DNA of 64,000 bases from Loktanella sp. Alg231-35 (GTDB lineage: Bacteria > Pseudomonadota > Alphaproteobacteria > Rhodobacterales > Rhodobacteraceae): contig NZ_FREV01000006.1 of the NCBI RefSeq assembly GCF_900143545.1, positions 186,001 to 250,000 of the forward strand, given 5' to 3'. Each line of letters starts with the position of its first letter. Within the stretch, counting starts at the first letter, position 1. The notes under the pieces are model-generated. The model was not told where the DNA came from. It saw only the letters and a program-made list of their open reading frames with translations, and did not search any database. A program made the position numbers and the translations under genes. Positions 17,890 through 28,278 of this stretch are shown here, piece after piece.

Positions 17890-18585
17890 ATGAACAAACC
17901 AATAATGGCTGATGAACTTCGTGAGAAGATCATCGCAAACCCTGACGTCCTTTTGGAAGATCACGATCTGATGCGCGCCCTCGTGGGGGCCAACGAAGAT
18001 CAATCCGCGGGCAATATCGTCGATCTGCGCTCGGTCGCGATGGACCGGCTTGAGGCGCGCTTTGACCGCCTTGAAGACACCCACCGCAACGTGATTGCCG
18101 CCGCCTATGACAATCTGGCAGGCACCAATCAGGTCCACCGCGCCATCCTGCGCATGATGGATGCCAGCACCTTTGCACAGTTTCTGACCGATCTGACCGG
18201 CGAAGTTGCCGATATTCTGCGCGTCGATGCGATCCGCCTGGTGCTGGAAAGCAGCGACAATGAAGAACTCAACAACGATGGCACCACCGTCGCTGTAATG
18301 CCCGAAAACTATGTCGACGGCTACATCACCCTTGGCCGCAACATGCCCGCACGCCAGATCACCCTTCGCCCTTTTCACAAGGTCGGTGGTAGCCTGTATG
18401 GCCCCCGCGCAGACTATATCAAATCCGAAGCCTGCCTGAAGGTTGATCTTGGCCCCGACCGCCTGCCCGCCATGCTGGTCATGGGCAGCGAAGACCCGTT
18501 GCAGTTCAGCTCCCAACAAGGCACCGACCTTTTGACGTTCTTTGCCGGTGTTTTTGAACGGGTTGTGCGGCGCTGGTTGGCATAA
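17890..18585 (+). CDS. DUF484 family protein
   Basis: A 231-residue cytoplasmic protein of the DUF484 family, a GAF-like fold of unknown function often encoded immediately before xerC in proteobacteria, as here (4 bases between stop and xerC start). Seen: N-terminal helical segment (DELREKIIANPDVLLEDHDLM), central GAF-like region, and the C-terminal FSSQQGTDLLTFFAGVFERVVRRWL typical of the family. Inference: a signalling or assembly factor connected with XerC, from conserved neighbourhood only. Confidence 0.9.
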   Translation: MNKPIMADELREKIIANPDVLLEDHDLMRALVGANEDQSAGNIVDLRSVAMDRLEARFDRLEDTHRNVIAAAYDNLAGTNQVHRAILRMMDASTFAQFLTDLTGEVADILRVDAIRLVLESSDNEELNNDGTTVAVMPENYVDGYITLGRNMPARQITLRPFHKVGGSLYGPRADYIKSEACLKVDLGPDRLPAMLVMGSEDPLQFSSQQGTDLLTFFAGVFERVVRRWLA

Positions 18586-18589
18586 GCCG

Positions 18590-19504
18590 ATGATCGCGCC
18601 TGCCCTGACAGACGCATCCACAGCCTGGCTGGCGCATCAACGCGCCCTTGCGGGGGCCGCCGAGAACACGCTGAAGGCGTACCAGACGGACGTTCTGGGC
18701 TTTCTTGCCTTCATGACACAGCATAACGGCGGGTCGCAGGGCCTCGCACCCATTTCCCGCGTGACCGTCCGCGATATGCGTGCATGGATGGCGCATGAGC
18801 GTGGGCGCGGCATCGGTGCCCGGTCTCTGGCGCGCGCGCTATCTGCGATAAAATCCTTTTACAAATGGCTGGCCGAGCGTGAGGGGTTTGAGCCGACGGC
18901 CGTGCTTTCTACACGGTCGCCAAAGTTCCAGCGCAAACTGCCCCGCCCACTAGAAGAAAGTGCCGCCGTTCAGATGATTGAAACAGTGGCGTTTCAGTCC
19001 GAGGAGCCTTGGGTCGCAGCGCGGGACGTGGCCGTTGTCACACTGCTGTACGGCTGCGGCTTGCGGATATCAGAAGCACTGGGTCTGACCGGCACCGATG
19101 TGCCCCTGCCCGACGTACTTCGGATCACCGGGAAAGGCGGAAAAGAGCGTATCGTGCCCGTTATTGACGCCGCCCGTGATGCCGTTGATGCTTATCTGGA
19201 CCTTTGCCCGTACCCCGTTGAACCCAACACACCCATCTTTCTCGCGGTGCGCAGTGGCCCCCTATCACCCCGTATGATCCAAAAGGCGATGGAGCAGGCC
19301 CGCATGCAATTGGGCCTGCCCGCCACTGCCACTCCACATGCCATGCGCCATTCCTTTGCCACTCATCTGCTGGCCGCTGGCGGTGATCTCCGCGCGATCC
19401 AGGAACTTCTTGGTCACGCCTCATTGTCGACAACTCAGGCCTATACCGCCGTCGATGCGGCACATCTGATGTCGGTTTATGAAAAGGCCCACCCCAAGGC
19501 CTGA
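18590..19504 (+). CDS. xerC: tyrosine recombinase XerC
   Basis: Site-specific recombinase that, with XerD, resolves chromosome dimers at dif. 304 residues: N-terminal SAM-like core-binding domain (WLAHQRALAGAAENTLKAY), catalytic domain with the full R-K-H-R-H-Y set visible as YGCGLRISEAL (Arg), GKGGKERIVP (Lys), HAMRHSFATH (His-x-x-Arg), LGHASLSTTQAYT (His and nucleophile Tyr). ATG 18590 follows the DUF484 stop by 4 bases; an earlier in-frame start lies inside that gene. No accessory integrase features, so housekeeping XerC rather than a phage integrase. Confidence 0.94.
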   Translation: MIAPALTDASTAWLAHQRALAGAAENTLKAYQTDVLGFLAFMTQHNGGSQGLAPISRVTVRDMRAWMAHERGRGIGARSLARALSAIKSFYKWLAEREGFEPTAVLSTRSPKFQRKLPRPLEESAAVQMIETVAFQSEEPWVAARDVAVVTLLYGCGLRISEALGLTGTDVPLPDVLRITGKGGKERIVPVIDAARDAVDAYLDLCPYPVEPNTPIFLAVRSGPLSPRMIQKAMEQARMQLGLPATATPHAMRHSFATHLLAAGGDLRAIQELLGHASLSTTQAYTAVDAAHLMSVYEKAHPKA

Positions 19505-19547
19505 CTATCACGTTGCCCTGTAATTCAATTTCGAGCATGACAATCAT

Positions 19548-20246
19548 ATGACACTCCGCACCAAAGCCCTTCTTGTCCATCTGTTCACCGCCACCGGTGC
19601 CGTTTTTGCCATGCTCGCCATGTTGGCCGCCGTGCAGGAACAATGGAGCCTGATGTTTCTTTGGCTTGTCGTGGCGTTCTTTGTGGACGGCATCGATGGC
19701 CCGCTCGCCCGCAGATATGACGTAAAGACCAACGCACCAGCCTTCGACGGGGTGCTGTTGGACCTGATCATCGACTATCTGACCTATGTGTTTGTGCCAG
19801 CCTATGCGCTCTTCAAATCGGGGCTTCTGCCGGGTTGGACAGGCTGGTTTGCGATCATCATCATCACCTTTGCGTCGGCGATGTACTTTGCTGATACACG
19901 CATGAAAACAAAAGATAATTCCTTTTCCGGTTTTCCTGGGTGCTGGAACATGCTGGTGCTTGTCATCTTTGCCTTGCAGCCCAATTTCTGGGTGTCGCTG
20001 GTGCTGGTCGCCAGCCTTGCGATCACCATGTTTATGCCGCTGAAATTCGTGCATCCGGTGCGCACTGAACGCTGGCGTTTGATCACCTTGCCTATGGCGC
20101 TGGCGTGGACGTTCTTTGCAGGTTGGGCGGCTTGGGTGGATTTCCATCCCGAAAGCTGGGCGCATTGGGGTTTGATCATCACTTCGGTCTATCTGTTGTT
20201 TGCCGGTGTCAGCCAACAGATCATCCCAGAGCGTAAGAGCGCCTAA
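19548..20246 (+). CDS. pcs: phosphatidylcholine synthase
   Basis: Membrane CDP-alcohol phosphotransferase that condenses choline directly with CDP-diacylglycerol to give phosphatidylcholine, the bacterial Pcs route. 232 residues with about seven to eight hydrophobic segments. The CDP-alcohol motif D-G-x2-A-R-x8/9-G-x3-D-x3-D is visible beginning at DGPLARRY (residues about 51-58) and ending in DGVLLDLIID. Family-specific features FSGFPGCWN and HPVRTERWR are present. The stop overlaps the stop of convergent ogt by 4 bases (CTAA). Confidence 0.93.
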   Translation: MTLRTKALLVHLFTATGAVFAMLAMLAAVQEQWSLMFLWLVVAFFVDGIDGPLARRYDVKTNAPAFDGVLLDLIIDYLTYVFVPAYALFKSGLLPGWTGWFAIIIITFASAMYFADTRMKTKDNSFSGFPGCWNMLVLVIFALQPNFWVSLVLVASLAITMFMPLKFVHPVRTERWRLITLPMALAWTFFAGWAAWVDFHPESWAHWGLIITSVYLLFAGVSQQIIPERKSA

Positions 20247-20692
20247 ATCAGTAGTCCTGCCGCGCCTTCCAGCTTGAGCAGTTCAACCTTCGCCTCAACC
20301 CCACCACGGCCCGAAAACCCTCCTAGCCCGGCTGCGGCAAGGACGCGGTGACAAGGAATGAAGATCGCGATGGGGTTTGCGCCGCAGGCTTGGCCGATGG
20401 CTTGCGCTGATACGCCCAGTTCTTTTGCTAAGTCGCCGTAGGTGCGTGTTTCACCGAAGGGGATGGCGCAAAGGGCAGCATAGAACCGCTGCTGAAATTC
20501 GCTGCCGCGCGGTGCAAGCGGCAAGGTGAAGTCCTGCAAGTCACCTGCGAAGTAGGCTGCGACCTCGGCGGTGGCCTGATCATAAAGAGGCCCTTCGGTC
20601 AGGTTGCCCGGTTCATTCCAAAGTAGTTCGGTGATTGCGCCCTCGCGGGCGTTTGCCCCAAGCGGCCCCACGACTGAGGAAGCACAAATCAT
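20243..20692 (-). CDS. ogt: methylated-DNA--protein-cysteine methyltransferase
   Basis: Suicidal repair of O6-alkylguanine and O4-alkylthymine by alkyl transfer to its active-site Cys. 149 residues: a short N-terminal domain, the helix-turn-helix region (TYGDLAKELGVSAQAIGQACG), the active site IPCHRV and the downstream GGFSGRGG turn. It lacks an Ada-type N-terminal zinc domain, so it is the Ogt type. Its ATG overlaps the stop of the upstream thioesterase gene by 4 bases; last gene of an ileS-thioesterase-ogt unit. Confidence 0.93.
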   Translation of the reverse strand: MICASSVVGPLGANAREGAITELLWNEPGNLTEGPLYDQATAEVAAYFAGDLQDFTLPLAPRGSEFQQRFYAALCAIPFGETRTYGDLAKELGVSAQAIGQACGANPIAIFIPCHRVLAAAGLGGFSGRGGVEAKVELLKLEGAAGLLI

Positions 20693-21126
20693 ACCTTGAG
20701 CCCGCGCACCGCCATCATTGTGGCGGTGATAGTCGCAACTGTGGTTTCTTGCGTGCCATCAATGGCAATAGCCCGCCCTTCGGTGAAGGTCAGCGTGCGC
20801 CCGGATTTGAGCACGTCACCTTCAAACCGGAATGACTGTCCGCGCGCGGGGGCGATGAAGCTGCATTTGAATTCGACGGTCAGCACTTCGCTTTCGGCAT
20901 CCATCAACGTCAGTGCTGCAAACCCGCAAGCGCTGTCCATGCCAGAGGTGATCAACCCCGCATGCATAAACCCGTGATGTTGCGAGAAATCCGGGTTGAA
21001 CGGCATTTCCAACACCACGCGCCCCGGTGCCACATCGGCAACTGTGATCCCCATTGTTGCCATCGCACCCTGACGGTCGAAATCCGTCCGCATGCGTGCA
21101 ACAGATTGGAGATCACCGTATTCCAT
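20689..21126 (-). CDS. PaaI family hotdog thioesterase
   Basis: Acyl-CoA thioesterase of the hotdog fold, 145 residues. The family signature is in HGFMHAGLITSGMDSACGFAA, where H-G-x-x-H leads into the catalytic region, followed by the strand LTVEFKCSFIAPARG. I place the start at ATG 21126, which overlaps the ileS stop by one base (TGATG); a start 30 bases upstream lies within ileS. Substrate unknown. Position between ileS and ogt gives no functional clue beyond cotranscription. Confidence 0.85.
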   Translation of the reverse strand: MEYGDLQSVARMRTDFDRQGAMATMGITVADVAPGRVVLEMPFNPDFSQHHGFMHAGLITSGMDSACGFAALTLMDAESEVLTVEFKCSFIAPARGQSFRFEGDVLKSGRTLTFTEGRAIAIDGTQETTVATITATMMAVRGLKV

Positions 21127-24020
21127 CAGCCAAGTGCTTCGTTGCAGCGGCTGCAAACGCCGGGATGGCTATGGGTGCCGACGTCGGGCAGGAATTTCCA
21201 GCAGCGTTGGCATTTGTCGCCTTCCGCCCGATCAAAGACCACTGCGACGTCCGCGACATCATCCAAACGGAACGCATCCGCGGGTGCGGCTTCGGTCGAG
21301 ACGAAGATGCCCGACGTGATACACAAATCGTCAAAACTGACCGTTTCGAGCAGCTTTGCGGTGTCACCGCTCACATACACGGTAGGTGCCGCCTCCAACG
21401 ATGCGCCGATCACCTTGGCGGTCCGCTCAACCTCCAACGCACCGGTCACAACCCGGCGCACTTTGCGCACATCGGCCCATTTTGCCGCCAGCGCTTCGTC
21501 TTGCCAAGCGGCGGGTGTGTCGATGAAATCTTCAAGGTGGACGGAACTATCTTCGCCCGGGAACCGCTCCAGCCAAACTTCTTCCATCGTGAAGGTCAGC
21601 ATTGGGGCCGGCCATTTGGTGATCCGGTGGAACAGGATATCCAGCACGGTGCGCGCCGCACGCCGGCGGGTGGTGTCGCCGTCGCAATACAGCGCATCCT
21701 TGCGGATATCGAAATAGAACGCCGACAGATCGACCGTCGCAAAGGTAAAGACCGCCTGAAACACACCTTGGAAATCGTAAGCTGCATAGCCTTCCCGGAC
21801 TTTGACATCCAATTCAGCCAAGCGGTGCAGCACCCAGCGTTCCAACTCCGGCATATCCGCCGGTTCAACACGGTCGTTTTCTGTGAAATCCGACAGCGAA
21901 CCGAGCATATAACGCAGTGTGTTGCGCAAACGGCGATAGCTGTCCGCAACACCTTTCAGGATCTCATCCCCGATCCGCAGGTCAGCCGTGTAATCCGACT
22001 GCGCCACCCAGAGCCGCAGGATATCGGCCCCGTATTGCTGCACAACCTGTTCTGGCGCGATGGTGTTGCCGATGGATTTGGACATCTTCATGCCCTTCTG
22101 ATCCAGCGTGAACCCGTGGGTCAGCACACCCCGATAGGGCGCGTGACCCATCGTACCACATGCCTGCAGCATCGACGAATGGAACCATCCGCGGTGCTGG
22201 TCGGTTCCTTCAAGGTAAAGATCGGCCATGCCGTCCGTTGATCCGTCCTCGCGGTCGCGCAGAACAAAGGCGTGGGTTGAGCCGGAATCGAACCAAACGT
22301 CCAAGATGTCGAACACCTGCACGTAATCTTCGTGGTTGACCTCATTGCCCAAGAAACGCTCTTTCGCGCCTTCCTTGTACCACGCATCGGCACCTTCTTC
22401 CTCGAACGCTTGCAGGACGCGGGCATTCACGGCCTCATTGCGTAGCAGATAGTCAGGGTCGGTGGGCTGTGCGTCTTTCTTGACGAAACAGGTCAGCGGC
22501 ACACCCCATGCACGCTGACGTGACAGGACCCAATCGGGTCGCGCCTCGATCATCGCGTGCAGACGGTTGCGGCCTTTCTGCGGTGTCCAAGTCACCAGTT
22601 CGTCAATGGAGCGCAGCGCGCGTTCGCGGATCGTTGTGCCGTAATCGTCCTGTCCGTCACCGACGGCCTTATCAATTGCAGCAAACCACTGCGGACGGTT
22701 CAAGCGAATAACCGGGGCCTTGGACCGCCAGCTATGTGCGTCAGAGATCGTGATGCGCTTGCGCGCCAGCAAGCCGCCGACCGCGACCAGTTTATCGATG
22801 ACGGCCTTGTTTGCGCCGCCGGGTTTGCCGTTGGGCTTCAGGATCGCTTCGCCTGCAAAGAACGGCAAATCAGCCCGGTAAGAGCTGTCATCAAGGATGT
22901 TATAGGTCATCGGCAGGCCATGCTTGACCCCGATGGCATAGTCATCGTCACCGTGGCTGGGCGCGGTATGGACAAAGCCTGTACCCGCGTCATCAGTCAC
23001 GTGATCGCCGGGCAGCAAGGGCACATCAAAGTCCCATTCTGCATCTGCACCCTCGGCCCCGTTCAGCGGATGCGCACAGGTCAGCTGCGCCAGCTCATCA
23101 GGCGTCACATCACTCAAGCGGCGATACATGTCACCGTCCAAACGTGCGGCACCAAACGTGTCATCGGCTAGATTGTCAGCCATGACCAAACGCTCACCGA
23201 TGGTCGCCCAGCATTCTTCAGGACGGCCGATAACCTCGTAAAGACCATAGCTGATGCCAGGGCCAAAGCAGATCGCGCGGTTTTGCGGGATCGTCCAAGG
23301 GGTTGTCGTCCAGATCATGACCTTGGCGCGCTCAAAGCCCTCGGGGCCCTTCACGCAAGGAAACTTCACCCAGATCGCATCGGTTTGGCGGTCATGATAT
23401 TCGACTTCAGCCTCAGCCAGAGCCGTTTTTTCGACCGGCGACCACATCACAGGTTTAGAGCCTTGATAGAGCGTGCCGTTCATCAGGAATTTCTGAAATT
23501 CCTCGGCAATCACGCGTTCAGCGTGGAAATTCATCGTCAGATACGGATCGGCCCAGTTACCGGTGATGCCAAGGCGCTTGAATTCTTCGCGCTGGATATC
23601 AACCCAGCCTTCGGCGAACTTGCGGCATTCCTGACGGAAATCAACGACACTCACGTCATCCTTGTCGCGGCCTTTGGCCCGGTATTTTTCCTCGATCTTC
23701 CATTCGATAGGCAAACCATGACAGTCCCAACCGGGGATGTAGCGTGCGTCTTTGCCCATCATTTGCTGGCTGCGCACAACCATATCCTTAAGGATCTTGT
23801 TCAGCGCGTGCCCGATATGCAGGTGGCCGTTGGCATAGGGTGGGCCGTCGTGCAGGGTAAAGGGCTGGCGGCCCTCCTTCTCGCGCAGGCGGTCATAAAC
23901 CCCGATTTGCGCCCAGCGTGCCAACCACTCGGGTTCACGTTTGGGCAGACCCGCGCGCATCGGGAAATCGGTGCGGGGCAGGTTCAGGGTTGATTTATAA
24001 TCGGTTGTTTCGGCGCACAT
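21126..24020 (-). CDS. ileS: isoleucyl-tRNA synthetase
   Basis: Class Ia synthetase charging tRNA-Ile with editing against valine. 964 residues with HIGH motif as HLHIGHALN (near residue 70), a CP1 editing domain in the middle, KMSKS motif as [11 protein letters not shown], and a C-terminal zinc finger (KCQRCW ... CSRCNEAL). The presence of the C-terminal zinc module and overall length match the bacterial IleS1 type. First gene of a unit with the thioesterase and ogt. Confidence 0.97.
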   Translation of the reverse strand: MCAETTDYKSTLNLPRTDFPMRAGLPKREPEWLARWAQIGVYDRLREKEGRQPFTLHDGPPYANGHLHIGHALNKILKDMVVRSQQMMGKDARYIPGWDCHGLPIEWKIEEKYRAKGRDKDDVSVVDFRQECRKFAEGWVDIQREEFKRLGITGNWADPYLTMNFHAERVIAEEFQKFLMNGTLYQGSKPVMWSPVEKTALAEAEVEYHDRQTDAIWVKFPCVKGPEGFERAKVMIWTTTPWTIPQNRAICFGPGISYGLYEVIGRPEECWATIGERLVMADNLADDTFGAARLDGDMYRRLSDVTPDELAQLTCAHPLNGAEGADAEWDFDVPLLPGDHVTDDAGTGFVHTAPSHGDDDYAIGVKHGLPMTYNILDDSSYRADLPFFAGEAILKPNGKPGGANKAVIDKLVAVGGLLARKRITISDAHSWRSKAPVIRLNRPQWFAAIDKAVGDGQDDYGTTIRERALRSIDELVTWTPQKGRNRLHAMIEARPDWVLSRQRAWGVPLTCFVKKDAQPTDPDYLLRNEAVNARVLQAFEEEGADAWYKEGAKERFLGNEVNHEDYVQVFDILDVWFDSGSTHAFVLRDREDGSTDGMADLYLEGTDQHRGWFHSSMLQACGTMGHAPYRGVLTHGFTLDQKGMKMSKSIGNTIAPEQVVQQYGADILRLWVAQSDYTADLRIGDEILKGVADSYRRLRNTLRYMLGSLSDFTENDRVEPADMPELERWVLHRLAELDVKVREGYAAYDFQGVFQAVFTFATVDLSAFYFDIRKDALYCDGDTTRRRAARTVLDILFHRITKWPAPMLTFTMEEVWLERFPGEDSSVHLEDFIDTPAAWQDEALAAKWADVRKVRRVVTGALEVERTAKVIGASLEAAPTVYVSGDTAKLLETVSFDDLCITSGIFVSTEAAPADAFRLDDVADVAVVFDRAEGDKCQRCWKFLPDVGTHSHPGVCSRCNEALG

Positions 24021-24268
24021 GGGTGGCGTCCTTCAAGCAGTCATTTGTGGGAATAGCGTAGGATCGGTGCGCACACGCGGACACCTTTTCCCGGCAGGCG
24101 TGAAAGGTTCAGGCCGCCGGGCAAATAATGCTTATGATCATCTGCCGCAACATATGGCGGCTTATAGGGGGCGGTAGCGCGGGGGTAAAGGCTCAGTTCA
24201 AACGCCGCTATTCGCCGACGGCGGCGACCACATCTGATTTGGCGCAATCCTCGCGCCGGTCGCCAAAG
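24021..24268. other. intergenic region between extensin-like gene and ileS
   Basis: About 250 bases. It must carry the ileS promoter and leader; I see no T-box (not expected in this phylum), no strong hairpin and no credible small gene. The one open frame here has unnatural composition. Confidence 0.4.
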
Positions 24269-25192
24269 TTAACGGCAGTATGACCCACTGCGATATCTTG
24301 CCGTATCAAAATGGAAGTGGTCACGGTGAAACCGGTTTGATTCCGGGCCAAGCACAGTGCCAAACGGCCCGCAGGCCGCCCGCCACATCTGCCGCAATTG
24401 CGCGCCGTCATCCTCGGAATTCCAATCCGTCAGTAGCGTCATCTCGGTGCCGTCGCGCAGACGGATGCCCGCAATGTCGATGGCCCGGCCGAAAGAGTGT
24501 TCCGACAGCCGCGCACCGGCCTGATTGTTACGTGTGCGACAGGAATAGTGTGACACCACCCGCAGCGAGGATACACCACCCCCTTCTCCGCCAACCGCAG
24601 GCAGAACACCCCTTTCGACCCAGGTTTTGAGCGCCGAGGCCGTGCGGCAGTCAATCGTTGCTTGCGGGCTGAGCGTCACACCCGCAACGGCACGCACCCG
24701 CACCGCATCATCGATACCGCAAGCACCGGACCCGTCCACGCGGCCAAGGGTCTTGCCCTGAATTGACGGGTCACCGCAGATCTGACCGCGCAACCGCGCA
24801 AGGCGGCGTTCTTCTGCCGCAGCCTCAATGCTGGCGGGACGTACGGCAGGGCGTGGGGATGTTGCTATAGCGTTAGGGCTGAAGGCAAAGAGGTCGCGTT
24901 CGGCGCGGAACAAGGCCTGTGTTTGGGCGCCATGCGCTAGATCAGGGCGATCAAATGGGCGGGGGATGGGGCGGATCTCAGAACTTGGCAAGATAGCCTC
25001 TGCTGAACCGCGCGCGCGTGGGCGGACGGTGTCCTCAGCTGGTTCTGCGATGACCGCCGCAGCCGGTTCAACCGCTTGTGTAGTGGCATCCGTTGGTACG
25101 TCTGGTCGGGCCACCGGCCGGGCCGTGTCGTCTTGGGCCCAAAGGTTTCCTGTGGACAGCATGACAATCAGACATGCCGCCCGGACGATCAC
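24269..25192 (-). CDS. extensin-like domain protein, exported
   Basis: 307 residues. N-terminal signal peptide (MIVRAACLIVMLSTGNLWA, cleavage before QDD), then about 120 residues of proline/alanine-rich low-complexity linker, then the extensin-like C-terminal domain with its conserved cysteines (RLRGQICGDPS; SGACGID; DCRTASALKTWVE), SYSCR-like turn (VVSHYSCRTRNN) and HSFGRAIDIAGIRL. Residues H and D in HSFGRAIDIA and HRDHFHFD resemble the metal site of peptidoglycan DD-carboxypeptidase-like folds, so a cell-wall role is inferred. Its start overlaps the tyrC stop by 4 bases; last of a hisC-tyrC-extensin unit. Confidence 0.85.
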   Translation of the reverse strand: MIVRAACLIVMLSTGNLWAQDDTARPVARPDVPTDATTQAVEPAAAVIAEPAEDTVRPRARGSAEAILPSSEIRPIPRPFDRPDLAHGAQTQALFRAERDLFAFSPNAIATSPRPAVRPASIEAAAEERRLARLRGQICGDPSIQGKTLGRVDGSGACGIDDAVRVRAVAGVTLSPQATIDCRTASALKTWVERGVLPAVGGEGGGVSSLRVVSHYSCRTRNNQAGARLSEHSFGRAIDIAGIRLRDGTEMTLLTDWNSEDDGAQLRQMWRAACGPFGTVLGPESNRFHRDHFHFDTARYRSGSYCR

Positions 25193-26112
25193 GGCTTTGA
25201 CGCCTTGGTCCGGCCAAAGTCGGGTGCGTCCGTATCTTGACCCGCCTCAATGATCCCGCGCCGAATGGAACGGGTCCGCGTGAAATAGTCATGCAGGTGA
25301 TCGCCATCACCCTGCCGGATGGCACGCTGCAGCGCGAAAAGTTCTTCGGTGAAGCGGCCTAAAATCTCTAGCGTCGCTTCTTTGTTGTTCAGGAACACAT
25401 CGCGCCACATAACCGGATCAGAGGCGGCGATACGTGTGAAATCCCGAAAACCGGCGGCCGAGTATTTGATGACCTCACTGTCGGTCACCCGGCGCAGGTC
25501 GTCAGCCACGCCGACCATCGTATAGGCGATCAGGTGCGGTGTGTGACTGGTGACAGCCAGCACCAAATCATGGTGTTCGGCATCCATCTGCTCAATCAAC
25601 GCGCCCATGCCACGCCAAAGATCGGCCAAGCGGTCTATGGCTGCCGTCTCACTGCCCTCAGCAGGCACCAGAATGGTGTAGCGTCCGTCAAACAGCTCTG
25701 CGAAGCCCGACCTTGGACCGGAATGCTCTGTCCCGGCAAGCGGGTGTGCAGGCACAAAGTGGACACCTTCAGGGATATGTGGTCCGACGCTTTCAATCAC
25801 CGTCCGCTTGACCGAACCCACATCGCTGACCGTGGCACCCGGTTTGAGGACCGGGCCGATTTCTGCAGCGACGGCAGCCATGGCCCCTACCGGAACACAA
25901 AGCACGACAAGATCCGCGTCCTTTGCCGCCTCGGAGGCGCTCTCGCTGATCGTGTCGCACAGTCCGATTTCGCGCGCGATCTCGCGTGTTTCGGCAGAGC
26001 GGGCATAGCCTACAATTTCGCCAGCCAGGCCTTTGCGCCGCATGGCGTGACACATGGAGGATGCGATCAATCCCAGCCCGATCAGGGCGACGCGGTTGTA
26101 GATTTGCGCCAT
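25189..26112 (-). CDS. tyrC: prephenate/arogenate dehydrogenase family protein
   Basis: NAD(P)-dependent dehydrogenase of tyrosine synthesis, converting prephenate or arogenate. 307 residues: Rossmann GLGLIASSM at the N-terminus, VPVGAM segment, and the conserved His in VPAHPLAGTEHSG that polarises the substrate hydroxyl. The C-terminal helical dimerisation domain follows; there is no chorismate-mutase or ACT domain. Its start overlaps the hisC stop by one base. Pairing with hisC is sensible because HisC-type transaminases also act on aromatic keto acids. The choice between prephenate and arogenate cannot be made here. Confidence 0.92.
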   Translation of the reverse strand: MAQIYNRVALIGLGLIASSMCHAMRRKGLAGEIVGYARSAETREIAREIGLCDTISESASEAAKDADLVVLCVPVGAMAAVAAEIGPVLKPGATVSDVGSVKRTVIESVGPHIPEGVHFVPAHPLAGTEHSGPRSGFAELFDGRYTILVPAEGSETAAIDRLADLWRGMGALIEQMDAEHHDLVLAVTSHTPHLIAYTMVGVADDLRRVTDSEVIKYSAAGFRDFTRIAASDPVMWRDVFLNNKEATLEILGRFTEELFALQRAIRQGDGDHLHDYFTRTRSIRRGIIEAGQDTDAPDFGRTKASKP

Positions 26113-27197
26113 TAGCTGACCCCTTTGAATTGGGCAACAGCATGGGCCACACGGCGGCAGGCGCTTTCATCGCCGACGGTGATGCGCAGACAATGGGGCA
26201 GGCCGTAACCCCCGACCCGGCGCACGATAATACCCTCGCTGCGCAGATGGTCGTCGCAGGCGTTTGCCTCAACCTCGTCAGAGAACCGTGCCAGAATGAA
26301 ATTCGCCGTTGAGGTGTCGGAGGGCACGCCAAGTTCGGCCAGCGCGTTCGCCAGCCAATCACGCCAGCGTACATTCTCAACCCGGCACTTTTCAGTGTGT
26401 TCGGTATCACGCACAGCTGCTTCTGCTGCTGCCAATGCCGCAGCAGAGAGGTTAAACGGCCCTCTGATCCGGTTTAGCACGTCGATCACGGCCTGCGGCC
26501 CATAGCCCCAACCAATGCGCATGCCCCCAAGCCCGTAGATCTTGGAAAATGTGCGCGACATAAAGACGTTGTTACGCGCCTCGACCAGCGATTGGCCCGC
26601 GTCAAACCCATCCACAAATTCCGCATAGGCTCCGTCCAGCACAAGCATGGCCTGCGGTGGCAACCCTTCGGCCAGACGTGCAACCTCTGCGGCGCCAATC
26701 ATCGTGCCTGTCGGGTTCGCTGGGTTCGCGATAAACACCAGTTTGGTTTTCTCTGTACAAGCCTTGAGGATGGCATCGACATCGACCACACGTTCGTTTT
26801 CGGGCACTACAACCGGGGTCGCACCACAGGCGCGTGCATAGATCGGATACATGGCAAACCCATGTTCGGTAAACAGCACCTCGTCACCGGGGCCTGCATA
26901 AGCCTCAGCCAGCAGTTTGAGCACATCACCTGACCCCACACCGCAGAACACGCGGGTTGGGTCAACGCTCCAGATTTCGCCAATGGCGGCCTTCAGGCTG
27001 GCGTGGTCGGTGGACGGATAGCGGTGCAGATCGTGAGTGGCACGCACGACGGCCTCTTTCGCGGCAACGCTTGGGCCCAGCGGATTTTCGTTTGACGATA
27101 GCTTGAGCACGTTGCTTTGCCCGGCAAGCGCCGATGCACCGCCCTGATAAAGCGCAATATCAAGAATGCCCGGTTGGGGTTGAATGCCGTCAGCCAT
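26112..27197 (-). CDS. hisC: histidinol-phosphate aminotransferase
   Basis: PLP-dependent class I/II transaminase acting on histidinol phosphate and probably aromatic amino acids. 361 residues: [11 protein letters not shown] near residue 30, PANPTGTMI (Asn contacting PLP), DGAYAEF, PLP lysine in [16 protein letters not shown], and the C-terminal Arg segment LRITVGDE. I prefer ATG 27197, which gives the [14 protein letters not shown] start; an earlier start adds 36 residues rich in Arg that are not family-like. First gene of the hisC-tyrC-extensin unit. Confidence 0.94.
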   Translation of the reverse strand: MADGIQPQPGILDIALYQGGASALAGQSNVLKLSSNENPLGPSVAAKEAVVRATHDLHRYPSTDHASLKAAIGEIWSVDPTRVFCGVGSGDVLKLLAEAYAGPGDEVLFTEHGFAMYPIYARACGATPVVVPENERVVDVDAILKACTEKTKLVFIANPANPTGTMIGAAEVARLAEGLPPQAMLVLDGAYAEFVDGFDAGQSLVEARNNVFMSRTFSKIYGLGGMRIGWGYGPQAVIDVLNRIRGPFNLSAAALAAAEAAVRDTEHTEKCRVENVRWRDWLANALAELGVPSDTSTANFILARFSDEVEANACDDHLRSEGIIVRRVGGYGLPHCLRITVGDESACRRVAHAVAQFKGVS

Positions 27198-27349
27198 AAA
27201 GGTCCGTTCCCGTGTCGTTTCGCCTGTTCTAGCGCCCCGCCCAGAGCAACGCCAGTGCGAAGGTCGCATCGCCGCGTTTGTCCGAAGAGCGCGTGTTTTT
27301 GGCAATTCCGCGAAAGCACGGCACCGCTGATCTGTGATTGGTTGTGGGC

Positions 27350-27979
27350 ATGACCACTGATCTCAATCTTACCCGTTCCTATGACATGGCCGCCGGGCGT
27401 TGGCGCACAAAGGTCGAAGGACTTGGATATGCCGCCGCCTATCGCTGGCTGATCGATCAGTCCGGGCTATGCACCGCCAGCACCAGCGTGCTGGACGTGG
27501 GCTGTGGCACCGGAGAGTTCAGCCGCGCGCTGATTGAGGTTGCTGGCCGCCCCGGTTGTCTGACCTTGCTTGATCCATCCAGCGAAATGGCTGCGGCGGC
27601 TTTGCGATCGCTCACCCATTTCACGGCCGATCTTCAAGCTGTCACCGCGCCGCTAGAGGATGCACCTTCACACCCCCACGACATCGTCCTTTGCGCACAT
27701 GTCATTGAACATTTTGACGATCCCCAAAAGGCATTGCACTTGCTGAAGGCTCAGTTGGCCCCCGGTGGCCGCATGATCCTTGTCGTGAGCAAGCCGCATT
27801 GGTGCAACTGGATCATCTGGCTGCGCTGGCGGCACCGGAGGATCAAGCCAAACGTGATGCGTGCGTATCTTGCAGCCGTGGGGCTGCATTGCCTGTGGGA
27901 TGCTGGTTTCCCTGCCGGCCCACCAAGCCGATCAAGCCACGCCTATCTGATCACCCACCAAAAGGAGCCAACTTTATGA
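27350..27979 (+). CDS. class I SAM-dependent methyltransferase
   Basis: 209 residues with the Rossmann SAM site [15 protein letters not shown] (motif I, about residue 48), acidic LLDPSSEM (motif II), and [15 protein letters not shown] (motif IV). The C-terminal part ([15 protein letters not shown]) is hydrophobic and aromatic and may contact a membrane or lipid-like substrate. It is coupled by a 4-base ATGA overlap to a small monooxygenase-fold gene, and 10 bases later an AraC regulator follows. The methyl acceptor is unknown; quinone or small aromatic methylation would fit but is speculation. Confidence 0.82.
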   Translation: MTTDLNLTRSYDMAAGRWRTKVEGLGYAAAYRWLIDQSGLCTASTSVLDVGCGTGEFSRALIEVAGRPGCLTLLDPSSEMAAAALRSLTHFTADLQAVTAPLEDAPSHPHDIVLCAHVIEHFDDPQKALHLLKAQLAPGGRMILVVSKPHWCNWIIWLRWRHRRIKPNVMRAYLAAVGLHCLWDAGFPAGPPSRSSHAYLITHQKEPTL

Positions 27980-28269
27980 TATATGTCGAAGTGAATTTCA
28001 CCGTTGCCGCGGTCGATCAAGGTGCCGCCGTCGCCTGCCTGCTTGAAGAGGCGCTTGTCATGCAGGCCCTGCCCGGCAATCAGGGGTACAGGGTGCTGGT
28101 GCAGCCGCAGACAGAGGGGGTGATCACGCTTTTGCACAAATGGAATGACCTAGATAGCCTTGACGCATATCGCAATGGCCCGCTTTTCGCGAAGGTTGGG
28201 GGTGTTCTGCGCCCAATAATGACCGGCGCGCCCAGCACAACCGTTTATGATGCAACGCCAGTGGGATAG
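27976..28269 (+). CDS. antibiotic biosynthesis monooxygenase-domain protein
   Basis: 97-residue dimeric alpha-beta barrel (ABM fold) protein: opening strand [10 protein letters not shown], helix, strand YRVLVQP, and the LLHKWNDLDSLDAYRNGPLF helix that carries the family's W-x2-x-x-L-x2-H/Y pattern. Members oxidise quinols or bind small aromatics without cofactor, or act as heme or quinone-handling proteins. ATG 27976 has AAAGGAG at ideal spacing and overlaps the methyltransferase stop by 4 bases. Confidence 0.8.
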   Translation: MIYVEVNFTVAAVDQGAAVACLLEEALVMQALPGNQGYRVLVQPQTEGVITLLHKWNDLDSLDAYRNGPLFAKVGGVLRPIMTGAPSTTVYDATPVG

Positions 28270-28278
28270 TTTGCCCCT

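Noticed and set aside
18590-19504. Tyrosine recombinase as a phage or integron integrase
   Set aside because: The DUF484 neighbour, length and full XerC motif set point to the housekeeping enzyme.
19161-20216. 351-residue antisense frame spanning xerC and pcs
   Set aside because: Crosses two well supported genes and has low-complexity His/Arg/Gln composition.
21054-22241. Long antisense frame (395 aa) opposite ileS
   Set aside because: Mirrors ileS codon structure, His/Arg-rich composition typical of shadow frames.
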